Counted from the first letter of the stretch, positions 26,836 to 36,036 are shown. The stretch is 64,000 bases of DNA from Desulfomarina profundi (GCF_019703855.1 NZ_AP024086.1:3182501-3246500); one strand, 5' to 3'. The notes: generated by a model not told the origin, from the letters alone. Made by a program: numbers and translations.

Positions 26836-28129
26836 AACGATATCTTCTCAGAATACGCTCTGCCTGTTTCTGGGCATCCTTCAATGCCTTCTCGGGTGAT
26901 TTTGCATCGGTAAGGGCCGATTGAATCGCATCATTGAGTATTTTATAAACCCGGCCATTTTCATGGACAGACAGCTCGGCCGTTGCATATTTCAACTGGT
27001 CTCTTGCCACGGCTGCAGGTGGAAACGATTTGACATAGGCCTTCAATTCCGCGGTTTCATAAGCATCGGGACGGGTTCCCATGTAACCTGTACCTATGCT
27101 CCACTGTGCGGTACGTACCGGCTGAGTCATCCACTTGATGAACTTCAGGGCTGCCGCCCTCTCTTCCGGAGTCGTTTTCTTAAAGATATAAAAATTTCCA
27201 CCGCCGGTGGGAGTTCCCCTTTCCTTTTTAGCGGGCAGCATGGCCACACCGAAATCAAACGTGGCGTTTTTCTTAACCGCAGTCAGGTTACCCGTTGAAT
27301 GCCACATGATGGCCGTTTTCTGCTCCAGAAAATCAGTGCGCAGGGTTCCCCATTCAATTGTGCCTGATGGCATTATTGAATGGTCTTTACCGAGGCTTTT
27401 CCAGAACTCAAGCGCCTGAACCACACCGGGCTTGTCAAAATAGGTTTTGGTACCGTCGCCGTTCATCAGCACTTCACTGTTCTGCCTGGCAAGAGCACCA
27501 AACATCCAGTAGGGGTAGCCGGTGGAAGGAATTTCCAGGCCCCAGCGGGTAACCTTTCCCGCATTATTTTTCACAACCAGTTTTTTGCCCATGGCCACCA
27601 GTTCATCCCAGGTTGCCGGCGGTGCATCCGGATCAAGTCCCGCTTCTCTGAAAGCATCCTTATTGTAATACATGACGATGGTCGAACGCTGGAACGGTAC
27701 AGACCAGGTCTTGCCACCGGTGCGGGCATTTTCCATCAGAGCCGGATAGAAGCTGTCCAACCACTTTTTTTCCTCCGGTGTGGAAATAAGGTCATCAAAT
27801 GGTAGAATGGCGTCATTATCAATAAGAGTAAATATCTCGGTTGAGAGAATAACGGAAAGATGGGGAGGGTTACCACCCTTGAGCGCCGTCATCGCCTTTG
27901 TCATGGTATCTGAATAATTACCTGAATAAATGGCCTTGACGGTAATGCCAGGATTTTCAGCTTCAAAATCCTGGACAAGCTTATCCACCAGTTTCGTCAG
28001 CGCTCCGCCGACCGCAACCGGGTAAAACATCGTCAGTTCCGTCGCAACTGCCAGGGTTGACAGGGAAAGCAGAAACAGGCCCAGGAAAACCATTGCCACT
28101 GATCGAGTCTTCGACCTTACTTTGTTCAT
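26834..28129 (-). CDS. ABC transporter substrate-binding protein, UgpB-like (family 1)
   Basis: This 431-residue protein has a signal peptide (about 1-30, ending VATE) and the UgpB pattern: ENPGITVKAIYSGNYSD, PFQRSTIVMYYNKDAFREAG, TGGGNFYIFKKTTPEE and GYMGTRPDAYE. UgpB binds glycerol-3-phosphate and glycerophosphodiesters. The sequence follows UgpB over its whole length, including GNY and the ST after PF, so a phosphorylated ligand is plausible, though not proven. The gene starts 46 bp after the LacI regulator gene on the same strand. Confidence 0.88.
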   Translation of the reverse strand: MNKVRSKTRSVAMVFLGLFLLSLSTLAVATELTMFYPVAVGGALTKLVDKLVQDFEAENPGITVKAIYSGNYSDTMTKAMTALKGGNPPHLSVILSTEIFTLIDNDAILPFDDLISTPEEKKWLDSFYPALMENARTGGKTWSVPFQRSTIVMYYNKDAFREAGLDPDAPPATWDELVAMGKKLVVKNNAGKVTRWGLEIPSTGYPYWMFGALARQNSEVLMNGDGTKTYFDKPGVVQALEFWKSLGKDHSIMPSGTIEWGTLRTDFLEQKTAIMWHSTGNLTAVKKNATFDFGVAMLPAKKERGTPTGGGNFYIFKKTTPEERAAALKFIKWMTQPVRTAQWSIGTGYMGTRPDAYETAELKAYVKSFPPAAVARDQLKYATAELSVHENGRVYKILNDAIQSALTDAKSPEKALKDAQKQAERILRRYR

Positions 28130-28175
28130 ACTTCTCCTCCTTGTTCAATTAAGGTTTTAACATTGCACGCGAACA

Positions 28176-29180
28176 CTACCCGACAGGACCGGCAGTGGAC
28201 TCTCTGACTATCAGGGAGAGATCAAGCATTCTGTGAACAGGCTTCATACATCCTCCTATCCGTTGAAACAGGAGATCCGCCCCGAGTTTTCCAATGTCAT
28301 ATGCCGGCTGCCTGATTGTTGTCAACTCGGGAATGACATAGGACGCTATACGGATATCATCAAAACCGACGATGGACAGGTCCCGGGGCAGTTGCAGCCC
28401 CAGCTCCCTCGCACCCTTCATGGCCCCCAGGGCAAGAAAATCGTTTGAGCAGAAAAAAGCGGTTGGCGGATCTTTAAGAGAAAGCAGTTTTTTTACCGCG
28501 TCTCTTCCACCCGTCAGAGAATAGTCGGTCTGAATGAGAAGAGCTTTATCGTAGGAAATTTTATTATTTTTCAGGCACTGCCTGTACCCGTGCCAACGAT
28601 GAAAGCTTCTGTCGGAAATGGAAAAGCGACCTGCAACCATACCGATACGTCTGTGTCCCAATTTCACCAGGTGCTCGGTTGCCCGGTAGCCACCCCGGAA
28701 ATTGTCAACCCCGACCACGGTCATGGGGCCTTTTTTTACTGTGCTGTACAGCAGAACAAAGGGTATTTCCTCGTCCACCAGTGTTTTCAGGACGGCTCCC
28801 CTGGGGTTGGTGGTGGTAATAATAAGACCATCCACCTGTTTTTCCCTGAAGGTCTCAACCAGCTTCTCCTCCTGCTTATACTGATAATAGGTGTTTCCCA
28901 GCAGCACCTGGATATTGTTGCGATCCGCATAGTCCTGTACACCCCTGGTTGATTCAGCAAAAACAGGATTATTAATTGTCGGAATAATCAGACCGATGGT
29001 ATTGGATTGCTTGGTGACAAAACCACGGGCCAGGGCATTGTATTTGTATTTGCACAGCTTCATGGCCTCCGTGACCTTGTCACGGGTCTCTTCCCGCACG
29101 GCCTCCGGGGAGTTTATTACCCTGGAAACGGTGGCCGTGGACACTCCAGCCAGTTTTGCAACATCGAGAATTGTACTCAT
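28176..29180 (-). CDS. LacI-family transcriptional regulator
   Basis: About 334 residues. The start MSTILDVAKLAGVS at 29180 places the LacI HTH (DVAKLAGVSTATVSRVIN) at the very N-terminus as usual. It is followed by the hinge and a periplasmic-binding-protein-like effector domain (GLIIPTINNPVFAES, AFFCSNDFLALGAM, LSIVGFDDIRIASY). Palindromic operator-like sites lie just before this gene (29189-29204) and before the divergent MBL-fold gene (29375-29390), so it probably represses both directions. Confidence 0.95.
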   Translation of the reverse strand: MSTILDVAKLAGVSTATVSRVINSPEAVREETRDKVTEAMKLCKYKYNALARGFVTKQSNTIGLIIPTINNPVFAESTRGVQDYADRNNIQVLLGNTYYQYKQEEKLVETFREKQVDGLIITTTNPRGAVLKTLVDEEIPFVLLYSTVKKGPMTVVGVDNFRGGYRATEHLVKLGHRRIGMVAGRFSISDRSFHRWHGYRQCLKNNKISYDKALLIQTDYSLTGGRDAVKKLLSLKDPPTAFFCSNDFLALGAMKGARELGLQLPRDLSIVGFDDIRIASYVIPELTTIRQPAYDIGKLGADLLFQRIGGCMKPVHRMLDLSLIVRESTAGPVG

Positions 29181-29188
29181 GATATCCA

Positions 29189-29204
29189 ATGTAAGTGTTT
29201 ACAT
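29189..29204. promoter_or_regulatory. LacI-type operator in front of the regulator gene
   Basis: ATGTAAGTGTTTACAT is a near-perfect palindrome, 8 bp upstream of the regulator ATG. Its exact reverse complement is at 29375-29390. Confidence 0.75.
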
Positions 29205-29374
29205 TTATATACCCGCAACAAAAAGAATCTGTCAATCTTTTTATTTCGACGGAGAAACACCTTTTATCTTTTTAATTTTTATCTATTTGAAATTTAACAT
29301 TATTTTAACATTACTCATTAACAGCATACTTTTATCTCTTGAAATAAATCAGGGATTCATATTATAAACAGAAA

Positions 29375-29390
29375 ATGTAAACACTTACAT
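29375..29390. promoter_or_regulatory. LacI-type operator in front of the MBL-fold gene
   Basis: ATGTAAACACTTACAT is the reverse complement of the site at 29189-29204. It lies 18 bp upstream of the ATG at 29409, a position suited to repression. The two sites are 186 bp apart, so looping between them is possible. Confidence 0.75.
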
Positions 29391-29408
29391 TCATAAGGAG
29401 CGCAAGAC

Positions 29409-30698
29409 ATGACAGGTCACCGGTTACTCCGTCTCACAGAAAAAGTACAACGTATTGAAAACTGTGGTCTTTTCGTTGATCTTATAAAAACTTCCAGGGG
29501 AACGATACGGGTAGGCAGCATGCCCGATGTATCAAAATACCTGGAACACTATGGATTCAGAGAAGAAACCGTAATAGTACCGGACTGGGAAGGTTCCATG
29601 TGTGGCGACAACCGCACGGGGGAAGAATTTGTTCTCTGGCGTTCCCAGCTCAAAACAGATATGGGCAAAAAATATGTGGGTTCTCCTGACAATCTGAAAA
29701 GAATGTACGGCAATCTGGAAAAAATATTTCCTTTTTTCTTTGATCCCGAACGGATTGGAATTGTCAGAAAAAGCTGGCTGGACAACTGGTTCAAAAAAGA
29801 ACCGGCTGCCCCTCTGTACAGAAACAATTCCCTGGAAATTCACTGCGAGGGGGGAAACATCACGGTAAGGGACCAGGGACAGAACATTTACAGTAGAAAA
29901 GAATCGTTACCACCAGTGGATGTGAATGAAGCGGTGGAAGAAATACTTGCTACAGTGACAAGGGACAACCTCAGGAGGGATGACCTGGAAGTCACGGCAG
30001 TCGGCACCGGCAACGGCTTTACGGGAACGGTATCCAGTGCAGTGGTCCGTTTCGGAACTTCCGTTATCTGGATTGATCCCTGTGGATATCCAGCCTGGAA
30101 TCTTGCAGAGCACGGTATTCACTGGGATGATATCACCCATATTCTCATTACCCATAACCACGAAGATCATATCCAGGGATTTTCTGCCTGCCTGAAAAAA
30201 GCAGAACATACCGGTATCCCGATACAGCTCATCACCGGGCGGGCCATTTTGAATATCCTCAGAAAACAGTTCAGCCCACTTTGTCCTCAATTTGACAGGC
30301 TGGTGCGTTTCATACCACTGTCTCCGGCGAATCATCCCCTGAAACTGGGGAAACTGCAACTTGACTGTCGCTGGAACCACCATTTTCTGCCCTACGGCAC
30401 CCTGGGGTTGAAATTCTCCGGAGGTGGAAAGGTTTTTGGTTTTTCAGGAGACACCAAACTGGATGAAAAGATCAATCGCATTCTCGGCAGAAAAAAACTC
30501 CTTCCCCAATGGTTTGCGCGGTGCGACCTGCTGTTTCATGAGGTGGATTTTGACAGTCCGGGCAGCGTTCATACCCATTGGAAACAGGTGGAAAAACTGC
30601 AACAGGCCGTTGCTGCCCGAATTCTCTGCTATCATTCAGCTGTCCTGGATAACGGCCCTCTTCCCCAGGTAAAAGCGGGAAAAACATACAGACTGTAA
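29409..30698 (+). CDS. Metallo-beta-lactamase-fold hydrolase with a unique N-terminal domain
   Basis: A 429-residue protein. The MBL domain starts near 195 (AVGTGNGFTG) and has the metal motif ITHNHEDHIQG, the Asp in GFSGDTKL and late His residues in VHTHW and LCYHSA. About 190 residues in front are not recognised. AAGGAG precedes the ATG. It is divergent from the LacI gene and shares its operator region, so its substrate is probably connected to the compound carried by the Ugp-like importer. A phosphodiesterase or lactonase activity is possible but not shown. Confidence 0.78.
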   Translation: MTGHRLLRLTEKVQRIENCGLFVDLIKTSRGTIRVGSMPDVSKYLEHYGFREETVIVPDWEGSMCGDNRTGEEFVLWRSQLKTDMGKKYVGSPDNLKRMYGNLEKIFPFFFDPERIGIVRKSWLDNWFKKEPAAPLYRNNSLEIHCEGGNITVRDQGQNIYSRKESLPPVDVNEAVEEILATVTRDNLRRDDLEVTAVGTGNGFTGTVSSAVVRFGTSVIWIDPCGYPAWNLAEHGIHWDDITHILITHNHEDHIQGFSACLKKAEHTGIPIQLITGRAILNILRKQFSPLCPQFDRLVRFIPLSPANHPLKLGKLQLDCRWNHHFLPYGTLGLKFSGGGKVFGFSGDTKLDEKINRILGRKKLLPQWFARCDLLFHEVDFDSPGSVHTHWKQVEKLQQAVAARILCYHSAVLDNGPLPQVKAGKTYRL

Positions 30699-30884
30699 TA
30701 TATTGCATCTGTTCCCAGCTGGAAAATACTCACTTCTGCCTTTCCACAGTCATCTTCCCATTGAAATCCACTCCACACCTGCTACAATGTTCCTTTATTT
30801 TACAAAAAGAGCACTGGCACGTCCCCGAATACGTATTATTTTAAAAAAACTCCCTTTCAACATATTCTATCAATGGAGATCACT

Positions 30885-31718
30885 ATGAAAAGTCATCTGT
30901 CTCGGCTGTACATTACACTTTTTTCACTCCTGTTTTTCTCTCTTGCAACCCTTTCATACGGCGCGAATATTCAACAGGATATTGCAAAAAACAGCACCAT
31001 AGAGAAAATCAAAAAAAGAGGTGTGCTGCGGGTTGGCATGGACGTTTTCCAACCCTGGGCCATGCGGGACAAGAACGGTAAATTCATCGGCTTTGAAATC
31101 GATGTGGCTACCCGTCTGGCAAGGGATATGGGGGTAAAGGTGCAGTTCGTCCCCACTGCCTGGTCTGGAATAATCCCTGCTCTTCTTACCGGGAAATTTG
31201 ATGTTATCATAGGTGGAATGTCCATCACTCCCAAACGGGCCCTTTCGGTCAACTTCTCTATCCCCTATGATTATACCGGCATGTCAATCGTCGCAAACAA
31301 GGCCAAGGCTGCAGGTTTTAATTCCCTTGAAAGCTTTAACAGTCCAGATGTACAGATAGCTGTCAAACTCGGCACAACAGCTGTTGCAGCAGCCAGGAAG
31401 TTCGTACCAAAAGCAAAACTGCGTATGTTTGACACGGAACCTCAGGCGTACCAGGAACTCCGCAACGGTAATGTTCACGCTGTCATCGGTTCAGCCCCCA
31501 AACCAGCCCAGGAGGCAGCCGACTACAGTGATACGCTTTTTCTGCCACTTGATACCACCTTTACAAGGGAGCCCATCGGGTTTGCAGTGAGAAAAGGCGA
31601 TCCTGACACTCTCGCCTATTTCAACAGCTGGATCACCGTGGTGGACATGGAAGGATGGCTGCAGGAGAGGCATGATTACTGGTTCATGACCAAGGACTGG
31701 GCCAATCTCATCAAATAA
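30885..31718 (+). CDS. Amino acid-type ABC transporter substrate-binding protein (family 3)
   Basis: About 277 residues from ATG 30885 (TGGAG before it). It has a signal peptide ending near SYGAN, then KIKKRGVLRVGMDVFQPWAM and FIGFEIDVATRLARDMGVKV, the hallmark of family 3 binding proteins. IIGGMSITPKRALSVNFSIP forms the ligand region. A permease gene of the matching type follows after 84 bp; no ATPase gene is nearby. Confidence 0.92.
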   Translation: MKSHLSRLYITLFSLLFFSLATLSYGANIQQDIAKNSTIEKIKKRGVLRVGMDVFQPWAMRDKNGKFIGFEIDVATRLARDMGVKVQFVPTAWSGIIPALLTGKFDVIIGGMSITPKRALSVNFSIPYDYTGMSIVANKAKAAGFNSLESFNSPDVQIAVKLGTTAVAAARKFVPKAKLRMFDTEPQAYQELRNGNVHAVIGSAPKPAQEAADYSDTLFLPLDTTFTREPIGFAVRKGDPDTLAYFNSWITVVDMEGWLQERHDYWFMTKDWANLIK

Positions 31719-31802
31719 TAATGCAGTGTCGTTTCCCGGCCTGGATCCATTTCGTTCATCCAGGTTCACAATGGAACCGGAAAATCCCGGGGTGATACAG
31801 TA

Positions 31803-32717
31803 ATGCACTATAAATTAAAACGTATCACCCCCCTTGACTGCGTGGTTCTCCTCGCCCTTTTTCTTTTTGCAGGTTTTATCTGTTACAGGCTCTTTTACTC
31901 CCTGAACTACAGGTGGAACTGGTCAGTCATTCCCACCTACATGTTTCGCCTAAACGAAAACACAGGCAAATGGGAACCCAATATCCTGCTGGAGGGACTT
32001 TTTACGACCCTGCGACTCAGTTTCTGGGGGATGGTTCTGGCCATTCTGATCGGTTTTTTGTTCGGTTTGATGCGGGTTTCAACCAGGCTTTTTTTCCGCC
32101 TCGCCGGTCGAACGTATATTGAACTGATTCGAAACACCCCCCCGCTGGTACTGGTCTTTATTTTTTATTATTTCATCACCGATCAGATCCTGGTTTCCTT
32201 CGCCATTGACGAAAAAATACTGAGCAGTCCCGCCTGGCTGCAGAAGTTCATCTCGATTTTTTTCGCCGATCCCCCCTCTCTTAACCCCTTTCTTTCCGGT
32301 GTTCTTACCCTTGCTCTTTTCCAGGGTGCCTACATCGCGGAAATTGTCCGGGCAGGAATCCAATCCATCAAGCAGGAACAATGGGAATCCGCCTGGTCCC
32401 TGGGCCTCAATAAATGGCAGGTCATGCGCCTGATCATTCTGCCGGAGGCGATCCGTATCATGCTCCCGCCCCTGGGTAATGAATTTATCAATACCGTCAA
32501 ATGGTCTTCAATTGTTTCCATCATCTCCATTCAGGAACTTACTTTCCAGGGACTGCAGGTCATGGCCTCTACCCATGCAACCATTGAACTGTGGATCACC
32601 ATTTCAGTGATATACCTGCTTCTCTGCCTTACACTCTCTGTAATTGTCGCAAAAATAGAGAGACGACTCTCACGTTTTGATTCGTTTTTCCAGACAGGCG
32701 CGGCTGAAGGAAATTAA
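31803..32717 (+). CDS. Amino acid-type ABC transporter permease (HisM/GlnP family)
   Basis: A 304-residue permease with ELIRNTPPLVLVFIFYYFIT and the EAA loop QWESAWSLGLNKWQVMRLII. It resembles the permease at 18899 in plan but has a longer loop between the membrane segments (about 130-165). Its stop lies next to the MFS transporter start at 32719, so the genes are probably co-transcribed. Confidence 0.92.
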   Translation: MHYKLKRITPLDCVVLLALFLFAGFICYRLFYSLNYRWNWSVIPTYMFRLNENTGKWEPNILLEGLFTTLRLSFWGMVLAILIGFLFGLMRVSTRLFFRLAGRTYIELIRNTPPLVLVFIFYYFITDQILVSFAIDEKILSSPAWLQKFISIFFADPPSLNPFLSGVLTLALFQGAYIAEIVRAGIQSIKQEQWESAWSLGLNKWQVMRLIILPEAIRIMLPPLGNEFINTVKWSSIVSIISIQELTFQGLQVMASTHATIELWITISVIYLLLCLTLSVIVAKIERRLSRFDSFFQTGAAEGN

Positions 32718-32718
32718 T

Positions 32719-34062
32719 ATGACAGCATCACAATCACCTTTTGGCATTGCCAATATCCGCCTTTTTATTGCCTTTCGGGTCTTTTTCAACTGCCGCTTCT
32801 ATTATCCAGTATTCACCATTCTTTTTCTTGATTACGGCCTGACAATAGAACAGTTTGCCCTGCTGAACACCATCTGGGCAATAACCATCGTTCTGGCGGA
32901 AGTACCTTCCGGCGCCCTGGCCGACGTCTTCGGCAGAAAAACTCTGATCGTCATCACCTCTTTTCTAATGGTCATTGAAATGCTTGTCATAGCCATTCTA
33001 CCCCTGGGAAATTCCACCCTTATATTCTGGGGATTTCTCATCAACAGGGTTCTGAGCGGTCTGGCAGAAGCCATGGCCAGCGGTGCAGATGAGGCCATCG
33101 CCTACGATTCCCTTGTTGTGGAAGGAGATGTGAAAGACTGGCCCAAAGTCCTCAGTGTACAGATGCGTCTGCGCTCAATTGCCACCATCATCACGGCCAC
33201 CAGCGGCGCCCTGCTCTATGACCCGGCCATCGTCAACCGTATCCTCAACTGGGCCGGTTCATCTGCCTCGGTCAACCAGCAGATCACCATGCGTTTTCCC
33301 GTCTATCTGACCCTTGTTCTGGCGGTTCTTGCCTGTATCACAGCCCTTATGATGCAGGAAAACCAGAAGGATACAGAAAATAACAAAGAGAAATACTCCA
33401 TGGTAAAGGCCCTGGAAATGACCTGGCAGGCAGGGAAATGGATCGGAAGGACACCTTTTGCCCTGGCAGTTATTCTCCTGGGAATGTGCTATGATCATGT
33501 CCTTCGCATGATAGTCACCATGACCAGTCAATATTTCAGGTTGATCAACCTGCCGGAGGCCAGTTTCGGTTTCATCAGCTCCGCCATGGCCCTGCTTGGT
33601 CTTGTTACACCGAAGGTGGCTGAATATATGGTGGGCAGGTTTTCGGCCACCCAGAATATGCTGTGGGTTGCAGCCGTAACCCTTACCGGCCTTTTCGGTC
33701 TCACAGGTTTTTTCCCCTATTTCGGTATCCTGCCCATGGCCTGTATCTTTATCGGCCTGATGCTGGTTTCCTTTTTTACAAGCCACTACCTGAACCAGGT
33801 CACTGAATCTTACCAGCGGGCCACTGTACTCAGCTTCAAGGGACTGGCCTTCAATCTTGCCTATGGACTGATCGGAGTTTTCTTCGCCATGCTGATCCAG
33901 TACCAGAGAAGAACATTTCATAACGCCCATCCCCTGTGGATTGCCGACAATATCAAAAACCTGGCCTTTAAAAATGCAATCAACTGGTTTCCCTGGTATA
34001 CCATAGTCGTGCTCTCATTGATCATTTTTTACTGTGGATACAGGCTGAAGGGAAAAAAATAA
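32719..34062 (+). CDS. Major facilitator superfamily transporter
   Basis: About 447 residues from ATG 32719 (AAGGAAAT upstream). It has about 12 predicted membrane segments and the MFS loop 2-3 motif GALADVFGRKTLIV, followed by SGADEAIAYDSLV. Substrate unknown. It directly follows the amino acid-type permease gene. Confidence 0.85.
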   Translation: MTASQSPFGIANIRLFIAFRVFFNCRFYYPVFTILFLDYGLTIEQFALLNTIWAITIVLAEVPSGALADVFGRKTLIVITSFLMVIEMLVIAILPLGNSTLIFWGFLINRVLSGLAEAMASGADEAIAYDSLVVEGDVKDWPKVLSVQMRLRSIATIITATSGALLYDPAIVNRILNWAGSSASVNQQITMRFPVYLTLVLAVLACITALMMQENQKDTENNKEKYSMVKALEMTWQAGKWIGRTPFALAVILLGMCYDHVLRMIVTMTSQYFRLINLPEASFGFISSAMALLGLVTPKVAEYMVGRFSATQNMLWVAAVTLTGLFGLTGFFPYFGILPMACIFIGLMLVSFFTSHYLNQVTESYQRATVLSFKGLAFNLAYGLIGVFFAMLIQYQRRTFHNAHPLWIADNIKNLAFKNAINWFPWYTIVVLSLIIFYCGYRLKGKK

Positions 34063-34068
34063 CCCGAG

Positions 34069-34092
34069 GTTGCCAATTGCCTGCTTTAGGTA
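34069..34092 (+). repeat. Dispersed repeat family R1, copy E (right part)
   Basis: GGTTGCCAATTGCCTGCTT and then TAGGT match the right arm of R1 copies A and B. It lies upstream of nikR. Confidence 0.45.
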
Positions 34093-34145
34093 TAAATTGA
34101 CAAAAAGATGTCCGACTGCAAACTTTTGATATACGGTGATTCCCC

Positions 34146-34556
34146 ATGTTAAAACGATTTTCAATCTCCCTGGAGGAAAACCTTCTTGAAATTTTTGATG
34201 AACATATCCAGGCCCACAGCTACAATAATCGTTCAGAAGCGATCAGGGACTTGATCCGCAAAGCCTTTGTGAAAAAGGAATGGCAGGCCGACAAACAGGT
34301 TATGGGAGTTATCAGTCTGGTTTATGATCACCACCGGCCGAATCTGCAGGAAAAAATCACGGTAGTCCAGCATGACTACCACCACCATATCGTTTCAACG
34401 ACCCATGTCCACATGGATCATGATAACTGCCTCGAAGTCATTGTAGTGAAGGGCAGGGCCAAGGATGTACAGGATCTGGCAAATAAGCTTATTGCCCTTA
34501 AAGGAGTCAGGGACGGTCACCTTGCCATGAGCAGCACCGGCAAATCTCTCCATTAG
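34146..34556 (+). CDS. nikR: Nickel-responsive regulator NikR
   Basis: A 136-residue protein with an N-terminal ribbon-helix-helix (KRFSISLEENLLEIFDEHI, NRSEAIRDLIRKAF) and a C-terminal ACT-like nickel domain. The ligands are visible in HDYHHHIVSTTHVHMDHDNC: His, the HVH pair and Cys of the high-affinity square-planar site. No nickel transporter gene is adjacent except possibly the MFS protein just upstream. Confidence 0.95.
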   Translation: MLKRFSISLEENLLEIFDEHIQAHSYNNRSEAIRDLIRKAFVKKEWQADKQVMGVISLVYDHHRPNLQEKITVVQHDYHHHIVSTTHVHMDHDNCLEVIVVKGRAKDVQDLANKLIALKGVRDGHLAMSSTGKSLH

Positions 34557-34648
34557 ATTTTTCTGCCCCACCCTCCACCCTCAGGTTGTGAAATCATTTG
34601 ACCTTTGCTTTCACAACATCCATAATTAACAAAGTATTACCTGAAACC

Positions 34649-34677
34649 ATTGCAGGAACAGTACTGGTTCCTGCAAT
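34649..34677. terminator. Perfect 11-bp hairpin between nikR and the histidine kinase gene
   Basis: ATTGCAGGAAC and GTTCCTGCAAT pair perfectly around a 7-base loop. A second inverted repeat, TTGTGAAA and TTTCACAA, lies about 30 bp before it. Without a T tract, the first may be an operator, terminator or RNA element ahead of the kinase gene at 34708. Confidence 0.45.
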
Positions 34678-34707
34678 ACCACTTCATTTCCTCCTGGAAA
34701 GACAGTT

Positions 34708-35976
34708 TTGAGCGATGAAAACGGGAAAAAACTGCTTCAGCAAATTGAAGGTCTGAAAGAGACCCTGAAACAGGTGGGTTATCAGAATGAGATGATGCTT
34801 CGATGGGTCAACGGTGCCGTTATTTCCGTTGACCGGGAAGGCCTGATCATCCATGCAAACACGGTTGCTCTGGAAACACTCAGGTGGAGTGCCGAAGATT
34901 TTTCAGGACGTCAGATCCATGAAACCATACATCACAGCCAGGATGATGGTAGTGAATATCCCTGGGATTTCTGCCCTCTTTTCGCAGCCATAGAAGATGG
35001 TTCATCCCACCATGTGGACGGCGATGTCTTCTGGAATAAAGACGGGAGCAGTTTTTCAGCAGATTATATTGTCTGTCCTACGAGAAATGACAGGAATGAG
35101 ATTGTTGGAGCCATCCTCACTTTCCGTAATATTACGGAACAGAGGATGAAGGAGGGAAAACGTATTCACAGTATGAAGTTGGAATCCATTGGTGAACTGT
35201 CAGCAGGCATTGCCCATGAAATCAACACTCCCATTCAGTTTATTGGAAACAATGTTTCCTTTCTGAAAGAAAGTTTTGAAGACATGTTACAGCTCCTGGA
35301 AAAATATCGAAAACTGGCTGAAATGGCAGAAAATGAACACCGCTTCCATGGTCTCATGGAAGAAATCGCCGATCTGGAAGACATGGCAGATATTGAATAT
35401 CTCCAGGAAGAAGCGCCCAAAGCTTTTGAACAGACCCTTGATGGCGTGAACAGAGTGACACAACTTGTACAGGGGTTGAAAGGATTTGCCCACGCCGGCT
35501 CCAATGCCACCAAACAGGATGCTGATCTCAATAAGATCGTTTTGGATACTCTTATTGTCTGCAAAAACGCGTACAAGTATGTTGCCGAACTGGAGACGAA
35601 ACTGGAGCAACTTCCTCCTGTTCCGGTTTACCCCGGAGATATTGCCCAGGTGCTGGTCAATATCATCGTCAATGCAGCCCATGCCATTGACGACAAAAGG
35701 AAAGAGAACGATGAGCTGGGCAAAATCACCATTGAAAGCTTTCAGAAAAACGGTATGATTATAATCAGTATCACAGATACTGGTGGCGGTATTCCGGAAA
35801 ATATCCAGGGTCGCATTTTTGATCCGTTCTTTTCCACCAAGGAAGTCGGGCGAGGTTCAGGTCAGGGTCTGGCAATCTCAAGAACAATCATTAACGGAAA
35901 ACACAATGGCGAGCTTGACTTCATCTCAGAGAGAGGCCGGGGAACAACGTTCTTTATTAAATTACCCCTGGCATGA
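34708..35976 (+). CDS. PAS-domain sensor histidine kinase
   Basis: This 422-residue soluble kinase starts at TTG (GGAAAGACAG upstream). A PAS domain covers about 28-145. The H box is GIAHEINTPIQFIGNN, with the phosphorylated His; a helical insert of about 90 residues follows; then N box NIIVNAAHAID, G1 DTGGGIP, F box FDPFFSTK and G2 GSGQGLAIS. No membrane segment is visible and no response regulator gene adjoins it, so it is probably a cytoplasmic orphan kinase. Confidence 0.92.
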   Translation: MSDENGKKLLQQIEGLKETLKQVGYQNEMMLRWVNGAVISVDREGLIIHANTVALETLRWSAEDFSGRQIHETIHHSQDDGSEYPWDFCPLFAAIEDGSSHHVDGDVFWNKDGSSFSADYIVCPTRNDRNEIVGAILTFRNITEQRMKEGKRIHSMKLESIGELSAGIAHEINTPIQFIGNNVSFLKESFEDMLQLLEKYRKLAEMAENEHRFHGLMEEIADLEDMADIEYLQEEAPKAFEQTLDGVNRVTQLVQGLKGFAHAGSNATKQDADLNKIVLDTLIVCKNAYKYVAELETKLEQLPPVPVYPGDIAQVLVNIIVNAAHAIDDKRKENDELGKITIESFQKNGMIIISITDTGGGIPENIQGRIFDPFFSTKEVGRGSGQGLAISRTIINGKHNGELDFISERGRGTTFFIKLPLA

Positions 35977-36036
35977 GTGCTCCTGCCGCAAACTTGCAAT
36001 ATCCACTTCCCACCTGTTCAGCTTCATGGGTTCATA

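Noticed and set aside
26548-26913. Possible gene in the gap between binding protein and permease
   Set aside because: The frame crosses the 129-bp palindrome and the binding-protein gene end; its translation is palindrome-derived.
30790-30830. TGGCACG near 30810 as a further sigma-54 promoter
   Set aside because: The -12 GC is missing at the required distance; only the -24 half matches.
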